From Bacillota bacterium (GTDB lineage: Bacteria > Bacillota > Clostridia > Lachnospirales > Lachnospiraceae), in contig JAEWSH010000072.1 of the NCBI GenBank assembly GCA_023398375.1, forward strand, positions 229,015 through 293,014: a DNA stretch of 64,000 bases, read 5' to 3'. A model generated the notes under the pieces. That model ran no database searches. It saw only the letters and a list, made by a program, of their open reading frames with translations, and was not told the origin of the DNA. The position numbers were made by a program, and so were the translations under genes. Below, piece by piece: positions 44,184-52,767 of the stretch (position 1 is its first letter; each line of letters starts with the position of its first letter).

Positions 44184-44948
44184 TTAGTTTTCTATAATCT
44201 GCAGCTTATTATCTTTTACCATAATCTCTTTAGAAAAACTTTCTGATTTTACACAAATTGCTTTAGAGCTTTTATTAACTTCCTGTACAACTATAGAACA
44301 TCCTTCAAAACCAAGAAAATCAGCCTCATCTTTTTCACCTAATCCTTGCTTATCATCCTTGTATAATGTACATTTTTCATCATTAAAAACTATCAATTCC
44401 ATTGTTCCATCCATATCTAAATCCTCTAAAATGAAATTGGAACAAGGTGCTGAAAATATTTTTTTGAAATCACTTTCATTCTCTTTGTAAATACCAATAT
44501 TCTCAATAGAACTCCCTTCCATCTTATAGTCTAGAATAATTTCATTTTTCCTGTCCCCGTCAACATCTTTAAAAGTTACCGAATCAATGGAATTACCGTA
44601 TTCACTTATATATGCTTTATTAGTCCACTTATCTTTTATTTGTTTTAATATAAGAAATCCTATTTTAGAATCATATGATTGCTTTCCTTCTTCTTTAAAA
44701 AAAATAATTGCTTCGTCTTTTTTATCAACATCAATATCTATATATTCAATTGATTTTTGATTTTCACCATAAGAGGGGATAATTAATCTTGCGTCTTTAG
44801 GTATGAATTTAAACATAATTTCTGAAATTTGTGACTGTGAAGCTGATAACTTTGGAGGTTTCATAAGACTATCTAATTCATCTTTGTTAGAACATCCTGA
44901 TGCAAATAATAAAAACATAAATATAATTATAACAACTTTAAATTTCAT
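44184..44948 (-). CDS. Lipoprotein with VCBS/FG-GAP-like segments
   Basis: 254 residues. Lipobox FASGCSN (Cys about 19), then an extracellular domain with two acidic repeats, DVDGDRKNEIILDY and DLDMDGTMELIVFND, which resemble the calcium-binding DxDGDxxxEII loops of VCBS/FG-GAP propeller repeats. It is first in the operon with the response regulator and kinase, so it may take part in signal perception. GGGGGA precedes the ATG. No exact family is named. Confidence 0.7.
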   Translation of the reverse strand: MKFKVVIIIFMFLLFASGCSNKDELDSLMKPPKLSASQSQISEIMFKFIPKDARLIIPSYGENQKSIEYIDIDVDKKDEAIIFFKEEGKQSYDSKIGFLILKQIKDKWTNKAYISEYGNSIDSVTFKDVDGDRKNEIILDYKMEGSSIENIGIYKENESDFKKIFSAPCSNFILEDLDMDGTMELIVFNDEKCTLYKDDKQGLGEKDEADFLGFEGCSIVVQEVNKSSKAICVKSESFSKEIMVKDNKLQIIEN

Positions 44949-45110
44949 ATAAAGTCCCCCTAAAATATCATTTATATCAAAGTTTTATCCATTTTTTTAT
45001 AGTTATTAACTTTATAACTAATAAAATTATAATCATATTTTAATGTCATATTGGGTTATGTCCAAGATTTATGTAAAATACTCCAATAATACATTATTCA
45101 CCAATTGAAC

Positions 45111-45230
45111 CTATGAAAATAATGAATCAATAGCCTTTTGTTTATCATCTTCAGCCGCCTTCCCATACCTACTTATCATACTTACAGAACTATGACCAGT
45201 AAGAAATTGTATCAAAGAAATATGGTTAAA
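45111..45230 (-). pseudogene. Tyrosine recombinase (integrase), C-terminal fragment
   Basis: Minus-strand reading NHISLIQFLTGHSSVSMISR then YGKAAEDDKQKAIDSLFS and a stop at 45111-45113. The LTGHSSVSMISRYG segment matches the His and Tyr end of phage-integrase catalytic domains. The upstream part is frame-broken and lacks the other active-site residues. It marks the right side of the AT-rich two-component island. Confidence 0.7.
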
Positions 45231-45701
45231 ATAAGTGTACTAGCCATTGCTTCGCTTATCCGCATTTGGGTTTATTGGGCATATGCGATTTGATTCTTTT
45301 TACGATCTACATGATCAAAAATACCCTTGCTAGTAGTTCAATAGATTTGCTCCTTGTTCTGCTATAAATACTAGCCATTCTGTCTGAACCTCTTGCTTTT
45401 ATATATGCAGTAGCAATATCAGATAATTCTATGCCTTCTATTAAATGCATCTAATAGGTGAATATACCCAGGATTTCCATTCAAAACTTTTATAGAAAGT
45501 TCGCCGTCCTACCTCTGAGTCACACGAATGCTCCGTATGAACATGTAAATCCCTCATATATACACCCTCTTTCCTATAATCTTTTTGAAAAGTTATTTTT
45601 ATTAATTATACATAAGAATACCGTATATTTCATCCACATTTTTCAAAAAGAACCAGCTGAGCTTATATTAACTGACTCTTTCACTAACTAATTAATCACA
45701 T
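45231..45701. other. No intact gene; decayed sequence
   Basis: This 470-bp stretch holds only short frames. One 47-codon minus-strand frame (45307-45450) has no convincing ribosome binding site or family. It is probably remnant coding sequence linked to the integrase relic. Confidence 0.4.
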
Positions 45702-45926
45702 TCATCGCATCAATATACCCCTGCAACCCATCAGCTTCATTGCATATGACACATAATTTGCAGGCTCTTCTCTTGCTAATCTCACAAGATAACCTTCATC
45801 TTCTGGCTCATCAAATACGACCTGTGCATTTGCCTTGGCACATTCAATTACCAGTTCATTATCAACTCTAACTTTTATAACTACTGCATCGACATCAGAA
45901 TCATAAAAATACAAATTATATTCCAT
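45702..45926 (-). CDS. Small acidic hypothetical protein
   Basis: 74 residues starting MEYNLYFYDSDVDAVVIKVR. It is acidic, with no membrane segment, and ends in a small Cys-containing helix (YAMKLMGCRGILMR). GGAGG lies 8 nt before ATG 45926, which I prefer to a GTG three codons upstream that overlaps the site. Function unknown. Confidence 0.55.
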   Translation of the reverse strand: MEYNLYFYDSDVDAVVIKVRVDNELVIECAKANAQVVFDEPEDEGYLVRLAREEPANYVSYAMKLMGCRGILMR

Positions 45927-46111
45927 CCATTCCACCTCCAGTCTTGTACATCCATTATTCTCGGAGTGGTCTTATTTTTCTTGCCATAGGGTACATCCTT
46001 TCTTATATAACTGCATTTTGACAACCTTGAAGGGCATCTTGGGTAGATATCGTTGCTTTATTAAAACTGTAAAGCTATAATTTGTATGGGATAGGAAAGA
46101 AGGTGAAGTGT

Positions 46112-46549
46112 TTGAAATTAACGATACATAAAGATCCCAAAGCTTCTGAAACGGAAATTACAATAACTTGTCCTGAAGTCGATGAACGACTTGAACAGCT
46201 TATAAAACACATCAAGCAATATTCTTATACATTTCGTGCTAAATTAGACAGCGAGATGTGCTTAATTACAGCGGAGAAAATATATTATATTGATTCCATT
46301 GATAGTAAAACTTTTTTATATTCTGCACAAAATGTATACATTAGTTCAGAGAGTTTGTCAGAATTAGAAAACAAACTGGTCGATTCCACCTTTATAAGAA
46401 TTAGCAAAAACTGCATTTTAAACATTTCTTATTTAGAATCTGTACATCCGTTGTGCAATCACAGGCTTGAAGCACTTCTCTTAAATGGTGAAAAATTAAT
46501 TATAACTCGGCATTATATTCAAAACTTAAAAGAAAAAATTAAAGGTTAG
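46112..46549 (+). CDS. LytTR-domain DNA-binding regulator
   Basis: 145 residues. The C-terminal about 100 residues form a LytTR DNA-binding domain (ITAEKIYYIDSIDSKTFLYS; STFIRISKNCILNISYLESV). There is no receiver domain, so it is a stand-alone LytTR regulator as usually found next to DUF3021 membrane proteins. The best start is the TTG at 46112, 5-7 nt after AGAAGGTG; a TTG ten codons upstream lacks a site. It overlaps no gene and lies 12 bp before the DUF3021-like gene. Confidence 0.85.
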   Translation: MKLTIHKDPKASETEITITCPEVDERLEQLIKHIKQYSYTFRAKLDSEMCLITAEKIYYIDSIDSKTFLYSAQNVYISSESLSELENKLVDSTFIRISKNCILNISYLESVHPLCNHRLEALLLNGEKLIITRHYIQNLKEKIKG

Positions 46550-46561
46550 GAGGAAGTCAAT

Positions 46562-46969
46562 ATGAATAAGCCGTGGAATACTCTTGTATTTAGAGCAACG
46601 TTATCTTTTACGTTAGCCGTTATTTTTTTAGCACTTTATAATCTGGCGACTGGTCAGCAACAAGGTGACTATTTATTGCTGCTAGAGATATTGGGGCTTA
46701 CAATGTGTTTAGAATTCATCGATTATGCTGTGGGTTATATACCATTTCACTCCAGGATCATTTACCTATGTGCAGAATTTACACTTATGTATATTTGCTT
46801 TCTGCTCTTCTCACTTATAGGACATTGGTTTGGTTTTACTTTTGTAAATTTAATCATATTTTCAAGCTTGTTTCTGGTAATATTTTCATTCCAGCATATA
46901 TACGATCATTTCCTATTAAAAACAGAAGCTATCGAAATAAATAATTATCTTTTAAAGAAAAAAATGTAG
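46562..46969 (+). CDS. DUF3021-like membrane protein
   Basis: 135 residues with four predicted membrane helices. The sequence layout (FRATLSFTLAVIFLALYNLA; RIIYLCAEFTLMYICFLLFS) and its place directly after a stand-alone LytTR gene match DUF3021 proteins, which often act as membrane partners of the LytTR regulator. AGGAGG precedes the ATG. Confidence 0.7.
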   Translation: MNKPWNTLVFRATLSFTLAVIFLALYNLATGQQQGDYLLLLEILGLTMCLEFIDYAVGYIPFHSRIIYLCAEFTLMYICFLLFSLIGHWFGFTFVNLIIFSSLFLVIFSFQHIYDHFLLKTEAIEINNYLLKKKM

Positions 46970-46986
46970 AGAAGGAGGCATTTCTT

Positions 46987-47592
46987 ATGTATTTCTTTGG
47001 TAATACATACTTTCAAGATTTCATATCAAAAAATGTGTTTCAAATCGTTTTCATGGCGGTGATGATAACAGAATTAACCATTCTAATTTTTACCACATGG
47101 AATAATCATAAAAACTCAGAAAAGAAGACTATGAGTGACCGTGGTTCCATGCTGTTTATTATGATAGGCTTCTGGTTTTCAATATTAATAAATCCAATCT
47201 GTGTTAATATGTCTACATTTATGCTACCTGTGTATTTCTTTTGGATCGGAGTTGTACTTACGATACTAGGGATATTCACTCGGATATATTCTGTGTGGAC
47301 ATTGAGAAAATTCTTTACTTTAAACGTTCAGGTTGCTACAGAACAGAATATAGTAAAAACCGGGCCGTATAAATATATACGTCATCCTGCCTATACTGGA
47401 AGCATCATAACACTTTTTGGGATTGCTGTTTCATTCCGGTCACCGCTTGGTATTATTGCAACTGTAATTATTATTGCAGTTGTATACGGCTATCGAATTA
47501 AAGTGGAAGAAAAAGCTTTGGAAACAAACTTCGGTTCCTCTTATGAAGATTATGAAAGACACACTTGGAGACTATTTCCTCGCATTTGGTAA
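46987..47592 (+). CDS. Isoprenylcysteine carboxyl methyltransferase-like membrane protein
   Basis: 201 residues with about five membrane helices. The C-terminal signature GPYKYIRHPAYTGSIITLFG and the E-E-x-x-L end (IKVEEKALETNFGSSYEDYE) define the ICMT/PEMT methyltransferase superfamily. It likely methylates a membrane-embedded small molecule or lipid; the substrate is unknown. It is 17 bp after the DUF3021-like gene, so LytTR, DUF3021 and this gene are probably one operon. Confidence 0.85.
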   Translation: MYFFGNTYFQDFISKNVFQIVFMAVMITELTILIFTTWNNHKNSEKKTMSDRGSMLFIMIGFWFSILINPICVNMSTFMLPVYFFWIGVVLTILGIFTRIYSVWTLRKFFTLNVQVATEQNIVKTGPYKYIRHPAYTGSIITLFGIAVSFRSPLGIIATVIIIAVVYGYRIKVEEKALETNFGSSYEDYERHTWRLFPRIW

Positions 47593-47648
47593 GTAAAAAT
47601 AATTTATGCAGAGCAACAGGTAAATCAAATGCGGCCGATATTATGTGA

Positions 47649-47819
47649 TACCAGATACAGCGGGAAATAGATTTAGGCGAACATCATTTTACTGATCCGG
47701 ACACAGCCGCCAGCTTCTGCATATATGGTCAACTAGGTATTTTACTACGTGATGATCTTTCCGGGGAAGAAAGGCTTAACCGAATACGAACATTTCTTTT
47801 ACAACTGTTTGAACTGTAA
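47649..47819 (+). pseudogene. TetR-family regulator, C-terminal fragment
   Basis: The plus-strand frame YQIQREIDLGEHHFTDPDTA then ASFCIYGQLGILLRDDLSGE and RLNRIRTFLLQLFEL ends at TAA 47817-47819. It resembles the last helices of TetR ligand-binding domains. A stop lies just upstream in frame and no helix-turn-helix is found, so it is a truncated remnant. Assignment is moderate. Confidence 0.5.
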
Positions 47820-47850
47820 AAAAATCCCTGTCCTTTTAGGTCAGGGATAA
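47818..47850 (-). terminator. Terminator for the Nudix transcript
   Basis: ATCCCTG pairs with CAGGGAT around an 11-12-nt loop, followed on the minus strand by seven T residues. It lies downstream of the minus-strand fragments and the Nudix gene. Confidence 0.7.
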
Positions 47851-47903
47851 AAAATTACATAATATTGAATGATATTCATTCATAATACGAAAGGTGACTT
47901 ATA

Positions 47904-48161
47904 TCAACTCACGAATTGATTTTGTAAACGAAAAATAACAATCTGTGCCTGACAATATGAAGGATTCATATTATTTCCTACCAATATAATATAGCGACTT
48001 ATATTTTTAGAAAGTTGGGGTACTATTTCCAGTACTTGATTGTACTGCATCACCGCAAAGATCAAATCAAACTTGTCATTTGGCTGCAGTTTATCAACAG
48101 TTCCATAATGCAGTATATTTAGCTTTACTTGAAAACTGGTATTATCTGTTTTGAATATCAA
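47904..48161 (-). pseudogene. Ketopantoate reductase (PanE/ApbA)-like fragment
   Basis: 85 codons. KFDLIFAVMQYNQVLEIVPQ then LSKNISRYIILVGNNMNP resembles the middle of the PanE/ApbA Rossmann domain, where a conserved V-x-Y/R-x-x-Q-V stretch is followed by an NN pair. The N-terminal GxGxxG nucleotide loop and the C-terminal catalytic domain are absent. It overlaps the end of the Nudix gene. Probably a gene remnant. Confidence 0.5.
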
Positions 48162-48618
48162 CTATGTTTTTCATGCTCGTTGGTAAATCTCGTAATTCTG
48201 TAACAAAAAATCTTGGAAATACTACATACTGTTCCAGATTCTCTATTGTCAACCAAACCAAGGATTCCTCTACTCCATTCTCTGTTATAGAATTGCATAT
48301 GATATTTTGAATATTCTCCTGCACCTTCATCACATAATAAACTGATATTTCATGAAAATGTTCTTTGCTATCTCTTTCATCAAAAAACTGTTCATGAAAA
48401 AATACCATTCTATCAATTTCCATATCTATACCTAATTCTTCCTTCACTTCTCTTTTAACAGCCTCTTCGCAGGTTTCGTTATAGTGAACTCTGCCACCAA
48501 CGCTATAGTAATATGTTGAATTAGCATTTCTAACGACAAGAACTTTTCCATCCTTTATTATAATTGCCCCAACTCTATAATTAAATCTTCCCTCTGTCGT
48601 ATTAAATGTCAAATCCAT
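48142..48618 (-). CDS. Nudix hydrolase
   Basis: 158 residues. The complete Nudix box is present: GGRVHYNETCEEAVKREVKE then ELGIDME, with the metal-binding REVKEE core. It hydrolyses a nucleoside diphosphate linked to another moiety; substrate unknown. ATG 48618 is preferred to the GTG two codons upstream because AGGAGGT lies 8 nt before it. The C-terminal region (YVVFPRFFVTELRDLP) is typical of small housecleaning Nudix enzymes. Confidence 0.88.
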   Translation of the reverse strand: MDLTFNTTEGRFNYRVGAIIIKDGKVLVVRNANSTYYYSVGGRVHYNETCEEAVKREVKEELGIDMEIDRMVFFHEQFFDERDSKEHFHEISVYYVMKVQENIQNIICNSITENGVEESLVWLTIENLEQYVVFPRFFVTELRDLPTSMKNIVDIQNR

Positions 48619-48803
48619 GCTCACTTACCTCCTGTAAATTCCTATCTATATGGTCTTTTCATAAGCGCTTAAAAAAACAGTGCCTTTAAAAATAAATCAT
48701 GATCAGTTATAATAACCGACCCCGAGCGTTATTGTTTACATTACTTATGATATTAAAAAGTTCAAAACAGATTAAATTAACAAAACAAACCAATATGATG
48801 ATT

Positions 48804-49319
48804 TCATATGTAAGTTGAATCTTCTTCATTATAATTTCCTTCACATATTGATTCTTTCACAATTGGAATATAGATATCTATAACCGATGATGGTGAATCC
48901 CAATAAAACCGTTTATCATATCTTTCGTAATGAAAGAATTTTTCATTTTTTACCTCAAACTTGCTGCTTGTCAAAATCCTTTTATAAATTATATTAATAG
49001 TATCACTAATCGTTTCCATATTTCCAACATGCTGGCAAATCAGATATGTACTTCTAGGGATCTCCTTTACAATAAATTGCTTTGGTAATTTGACCTGCTC
49101 GGGAATGGAACAATAATAGAAGAACTTTCCATCTTTTTTGTAGGTGAATGCATATTTTTTCCAATCTCCCAACTGATGTAAACCATACTCGTTTAGATAC
49201 TTATTAAATTGTATCCAGAGTTCTCGGCAGATAGGAACATTTCTATTTTGCCATTTCGTAATTTCAGTTTCTAATCCGCATACGGAAAAACTTCTTACTT
49301 CCCGTATTTTATATTCCAT
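48804..49319 (-). CDS. GyrI-like effector-binding domain protein
   Basis: 171 residues, a stand-alone GyrI/AraC_E_bind-type domain (MEYKIREVRSFSVCGLETEI; KYAFTYKKDGKFFYYCSIP; DIYIPIVKES). It may bind drugs or hydrophobic compounds in the cytoplasm; no DNA-binding domain is attached. It starts immediately after the stop of the HEAT-repeat gene, so the two are co-transcribed. Confidence 0.8.
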   Translation of the reverse strand: MEYKIREVRSFSVCGLETEITKWQNRNVPICRELWIQFNKYLNEYGLHQLGDWKKYAFTYKKDGKFFYYCSIPEQVKLPKQFIVKEIPRSTYLICQHVGNMETISDTINIIYKRILTSSKFEVKNEKFFHYERYDKRFYWDSPSSVIDIYIPIVKESICEGNYNEEDSTYI

Positions 49320-50093
49320 TTATGTATTCTCTCTTTCTATCTTATTTTTTGAATCTAGGACTGATTGATCCAGTAATGGTTTCTTCATGAGTCTTAGTGA
49401 ACGTTTCGCTTCTTCTACAAATAATTGTTCCCTATTTTCTTCAATTACCGATTTTAAGAACTGTACAGTTTTTATCCAAGGGAACCCTGATAAACATTGA
49501 ATTCCTTTCCAGTAAATGACTTCCTCATCTTTGTATTTTTCAAGTGTTTTGAGTATTATGTCAGCATATTCTGATTTTGCCACTTGTAAATTGTAGAAAG
49601 CCATATAACCAATGGAATCAAATATCTCGGATATTTTTTCTTTGTCTTCACTTTCTAGAACTTCCAACATGACTGGCATAACACATGTGTTCATACGTCC
49701 TAGACTTCGAGTCATAAAATCACGTGCCAGAGGAAAATTTTTCTTTTTGGATGGTCTTTCTGGTAAAACCTTATGCTGGTTATTTCCTATTTTTCCAATA
49801 AACTTTATCATTTCCTTTGCTGTCAATTCCCCTCCTTTCGCAAGGGCCGCTGCCATTTCTATCCTAACATACAGCTTTTTCTCTTGTATGATTTTATCAA
49901 GTATAATTTTGAACAGTTCAGCGTCATTCATATCAAACTTAAAAGAAAGCATTTTAGCTGCAGCGGAACGCACATATGCTTCTTTGTCCTGTAATAGTTC
50001 AATTAATTCCTCTTTACTTTTCGGGCGGTATTCACTAATATCAAAATCATCTATATATCCTCTTTTTCTCAATTCCTCAGTATTACTTTTCAT
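49320..50093 (-). CDS. HEAT-repeat protein
   Basis: 257 residues made of helical HEAT-like repeats (SKEELIELLQDKEAYVRSAA; KKLYVRIEMAAALAKGGELT; VMPVMLEVLESEDKEKISEI). Such proteins mediate protein or nucleic-acid binding; the R-S-A-A and R-x-E-x-A patterns are typical. Co-transcribed with the GyrI-like gene downstream. AGAGGG precedes the ATG. No catalytic motif is seen. Confidence 0.75.
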   Translation of the reverse strand: MKSNTEELRKRGYIDDFDISEYRPKSKEELIELLQDKEAYVRSAAAKMLSFKFDMNDAELFKIILDKIIQEKKLYVRIEMAAALAKGGELTAKEMIKFIGKIGNNQHKVLPERPSKKKNFPLARDFMTRSLGRMNTCVMPVMLEVLESEDKEKISEIFDSIGYMAFYNLQVAKSEYADIILKTLEKYKDEEVIYWKGIQCLSGFPWIKTVQFLKSVIEENREQLFVEEAKRSLRLMKKPLLDQSVLDSKNKIERENT

Positions 50094-50349
50094 GTTATAC
50101 CCTCTAAATTTACCTTTCTAGTTTACTATGAGATAATAATATCAAATATAGCCCCTAAAAGTTATGGAACCAATTTAACCGAACAGGAGCATCAATATTG
50201 CCATAAACATTATAGACAGAGAATAAATTTCACTAGTGAAGTTTCAAGATGATTATGACACATTAAAAATAAAAAATTTACATATTTCTAATAAATTAAG
50301 CAAAGAATAATTGATGCATACTCGAAAAAAAATAGAAAGGAGCACTATT

Positions 50350-50535
50350 ATGGTACAGTTATCAGAAAAAGAACTTTCCTGTTTAAATGATGCATTATCC
50401 GAAGAAGATCTACTCGTTAAAAAATTTCAGAAACTAGCGAATGAAGCAAGCGACTCTGAAATCAAATCAAAGTTTACAGAAATTGCAGCTAAGCACCAAG
50501 GTCATTTCAACGAACTATATGCGCACTTAATATAA
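50350..50535 (+). CDS. Small CotF-like coat protein (paralogue)
   Basis: 61 residues (MVQLSEKELSCLNDALSEED, then LLVKKFQKLANEASDSEIKS), two helices, the same length and position as the gene at 33047-33232. I chose ATG 50350, behind GAAAGGAG; an ATG 13 codons upstream is unsupported. It is followed 13 bp later by the larger CotF-like gene, as in the other pair. Confidence 0.75.
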   Translation: MVQLSEKELSCLNDALSEEDLLVKKFQKLANEASDSEIKSKFTEIAAKHQGHFNELYAHLI

Positions 50536-50548
50536 TAGGAGGTAATTT

Positions 50549-50821
50549 ATGAACCAAACATTTTCAGAAAAAGAAATATTAGCAGATGCACTCTCATCTG
50601 AAAAAGGAGCTACAAACAATTTTAATACGTTTGCAAATGAATGTGTCCATTCTGATATAAGAAATACCGTTATGCATGTTCTAAATCAGGAACATGCCAT
50701 TCAGCAGGATGTATTTAATATGATGCATGAAAAAGGTTATTATCCTACACCAGATGCAGAGACGAAAAAAATTTCTGAAGCAAAACAGAAATTTCAAGCC
50801 AGTGCATCAAGTGAAATATAA
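50549..50821 (+). CDS. Spore coat protein, CotF-like (larger paralogue)
   Basis: 90 residues (FSEKEILADALSSEKGATNN; ECVHSDIRNTVMHVLNQEHA; HEKGYYPTPDAETKKI). It matches the CotF layout and the protein at 32782-33036, including a shared EK...EC...KG-YY-P pattern. Ribosome binding site AGGAGG. Confidence 0.8.
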   Translation: MNQTFSEKEILADALSSEKGATNNFNTFANECVHSDIRNTVMHVLNQEHAIQQDVFNMMHEKGYYPTPDAETKKISEAKQKFQASASSEI

Positions 50822-50836
50822 AAATCAAAATAAACA

Positions 50837-50876
50837 AATAACCATTTTTGTGTCATGGTATAAAAAAATGGTTATT
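50837..50876 (+). terminator. Candidate hairpin terminator after the second coat pair
   Basis: AATAACCATTTTT pairs with AAAAATGGTTATT around a loop of about 14 nt, 15 bp after the stop. The following T-run is weak (ATTATTAC), so the assignment is tentative. Confidence 0.5.
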
Positions 50877-50970
50877 ATTACATATAAATATAAATTATTG
50901 TCTATTCTGCTGATTCAATGAACCGGTCAAAATGTTCTCTTCTCATATATTTTTTTAAAATAGGAACTGC

Positions 50971-51504
50971 CTATTCATATTCATTTCTTGTAGAATTATA
51001 TACATCTTTTTTTAATGGAATAAATCCCATTTCTAAATACAATCCTATCGCTTTATAACTCCATGTCTGGGTATCCAGCCACACTTCTTTGTCCCGTTCA
51101 AGTTCATAAAATGATTGTAGCATTTTTATAGCAGCCAATTTCCCTAATCCATTACCCTGAAACTCTGGTCTGCATCCCAAAGCATGGACAACAGGTATAT
51201 TTCCTTTCGAAGTCTGTTCCCACCATGCAGTCGCAGTTGCTGCTATCATTCCATTCGGACTTACAACAAACCATTGACGCTTACATAATTCATCAATATT
51301 TGACAAATATCCTTTATGACAATCCAAAGCTTGTTGCATATTATCAAATTCTAATACAAGCGTTTCTATCTCTGCCCATCCGATTTCATCACCAGGCCTA
51401 AAAGTTCTGACCGTGAAACCTTCTGGTATATCGATTTGTTTTGGTACTTTTTTATATGGTCTTTTCATAATAATTGTATGAAAAGGAACTGATTTATCTA
51501 GCAT
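50971..51504 (-). CDS. GNAT-family N-acetyltransferase
   Basis: 177 residues. GNAT motif A is clear: VVHALGCRPEFQGNGLGKLA, with the Q-x-x-G-x-G/A acetyl-CoA pyrophosphate loop, followed by WLDTQTWSYKAIGLYLEMGF typical of motif B. Substrate unknown. ATG 51504 lies 9 nt after GGAGG. Confidence 0.85.
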   Translation of the reverse strand: MLDKSVPFHTIIMKRPYKKVPKQIDIPEGFTVRTFRPGDEIGWAEIETLVLEFDNMQQALDCHKGYLSNIDELCKRQWFVVSPNGMIAATATAWWEQTSKGNIPVVHALGCRPEFQGNGLGKLAAIKMLQSFYELERDKEVWLDTQTWSYKAIGLYLEMGFIPLKKDVYNSTRNEYE

Positions 51505-51564
51505 CAAATATTTCCTCCAGCGTATAAAAGTTTTTCATATTCCTTCATTCTGTTAATTACTATT

Positions 51565-51795
51565 CTACATGAGGTGGTATCTCGTCAAAAGATTTTCGTA
51601 ATACATACTTATAGTACACCAACTCTTTATGCTCCTGTTCCGCTGAATACAGATATATTCAAAGATATGCTGGCTGAACACCGGAGACAAACCGATTTTT
51701 AATAGGACCTCAGCTAATTCTGTAATCTGATTTTTTTCTTTCAGCGGTTGGGCATCGGAAATAGCCACAATTCCGATTTTATCACCATATCTCAA
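51565..51795 (-). pseudogene. LD-carboxypeptidase (peptidase S66), frameshifted N-terminal fragment
   Basis: The first about 40 residues (MRYGDKIGIVAISDAQPLKE; LLKIGLSPVFSQHIFE) match the N-terminus of S66 LD-carboxypeptidases/MccF proteins. After SQHIFE the frame shifts: another frame continues with NISVFSGTGA, the expected FSGT segment, then stops. The catalytic Ser, Glu and His regions are missing, so it is a relic. It overlaps the DUF3788 gene end by 4 bp. Confidence 0.6.
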
Positions 51796-52220
51796 TATTC
51801 CGGCATCCTTTTTTTGTTTGGTCTTCGTTTGATCCGTAACAGCTTTTCCATATCTGGAAATAGCGATGTATCAGTTAGTTCAAACATCATCCACTTTCCA
51901 TCATGGTAGGTCGTAGATTCATCATAAATTCTTTGTACCTCTTTTGAGTAATCATTTCTTTTTGATTCAAATTTTGCTCTTTCCTCTTTACCAAAGATAA
52001 TCATAAAGCCAAACACATTTTCTTTTGCATAGAAAGCACATAAGGATTTGCCCCCCCTGCGGTATTTATATTCATAGGTCCATTTTTTTCCGCCGCTGTT
52101 CCAAAGACGTTCCATATCATATTTCGATTCTATCAAATCAGTCAACTTCATCCATACATCAAATAACGGTTGTCCAATTAACGCGATCATTTCTTCGTTT
52201 GATGGTATTTTTTCCAGCAT
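51792..52220 (-). CDS. DUF3788-like protein
   Basis: 142 residues, soluble (WMKLTDLIESKYDMERLWNS, then GGKKWTYEYKYRRGGKSLCA, FGFMIIFGKEERAKFE, YHDGKWMMFEL). The pattern matches DUF3788, small proteins common in clostridia that often share operons with DUF3795 and GyrI-like proteins. The ATG is preceded by GGGGG. Function unknown. Confidence 0.75.
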   Translation of the reverse strand: MLEKIPSNEEMIALIGQPLFDVWMKLTDLIESKYDMERLWNSGGKKWTYEYKYRRGGKSLCAFYAKENVFGFMIIFGKEERAKFESKRNDYSKEVQRIYDESTTYHDGKWMMFELTDTSLFPDMEKLLRIKRRPNKKRMPEY

Positions 52221-52240
52221 GAATCATTACCCCCATATAT

Positions 52241-52666
52241 TTACTTCATATTTTTTGTTGCTTTTTGTTGCTTACATTCGCTGCATCTGGATTCGTGCAG
52301 GCTGATGATACCTCCACAGGAGGAGCATGTCCATTCTTCCCTATCGGATGTCAGAAATGCGACCAGCCCAAATTCTTTTACGGACAAACCATTTTTGATG
52401 AGACTTGCCTGATACCGTTTGTTGTAGCTCTTCTCAAGATTCTTAATAAGCATGCATGGAAAATCCACACACTCAAAACAGTATGTAAGTTCTTTTTTAT
52501 TCACGCAATCCTTGATCTTGCATTTTCGGCAATGCTCTGTCTTGCCCAGATCACCGGCAAGACAACCAATGCACGGCTTTTTGGAATTACAATGCTTATA
52601 GCACACCATACAGTTAATTCCGCAGGGGGCAAACATAATGTTATCTATAATCGTAGGCATCTTCAT
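52241..52666 (-). CDS. DUF3795-like Cys-rich protein
   Basis: 141 residues with about fourteen cysteines. The N-terminal APCGINCMVCYKHCNSKKPC and GCLAGDLGKTEHCRKCKIKDC clusters and the YCFECVDFPC segment match DUF3795. A C-terminal zinc-ribbon-like pair (CSSCGG then CSECKQQ) is an extra. It probably binds metal ions or an Fe-S cluster; no reaction is known. It is encoded just upstream of the DUF3788-like gene (20 bp gap). Confidence 0.75.
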   Translation of the reverse strand: MKMPTIIDNIMFAPCGINCMVCYKHCNSKKPCIGCLAGDLGKTEHCRKCKIKDCVNKKELTYCFECVDFPCMLIKNLEKSYNKRYQASLIKNGLSVKEFGLVAFLTSDREEWTCSSCGGIISLHESRCSECKQQKATKNMK

Positions 52667-52767
52667 GCAGTCGTTTTCCCCTTCAATCCTTTATTTAATA
52701 ACTATTATAACATACATAATATGACAACAGGTTGTCAGGTTATATCTATAAAAAAATATTTAATAGT

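Noticed and set aside
45307..45450. 47-codon minus-strand frame (MHLIEGIELSDIATAYIKAR...)
   Set aside because: Protein-like composition but no clear ribosome binding site and no recognised family; it lies in decayed sequence next to the integrase relic.
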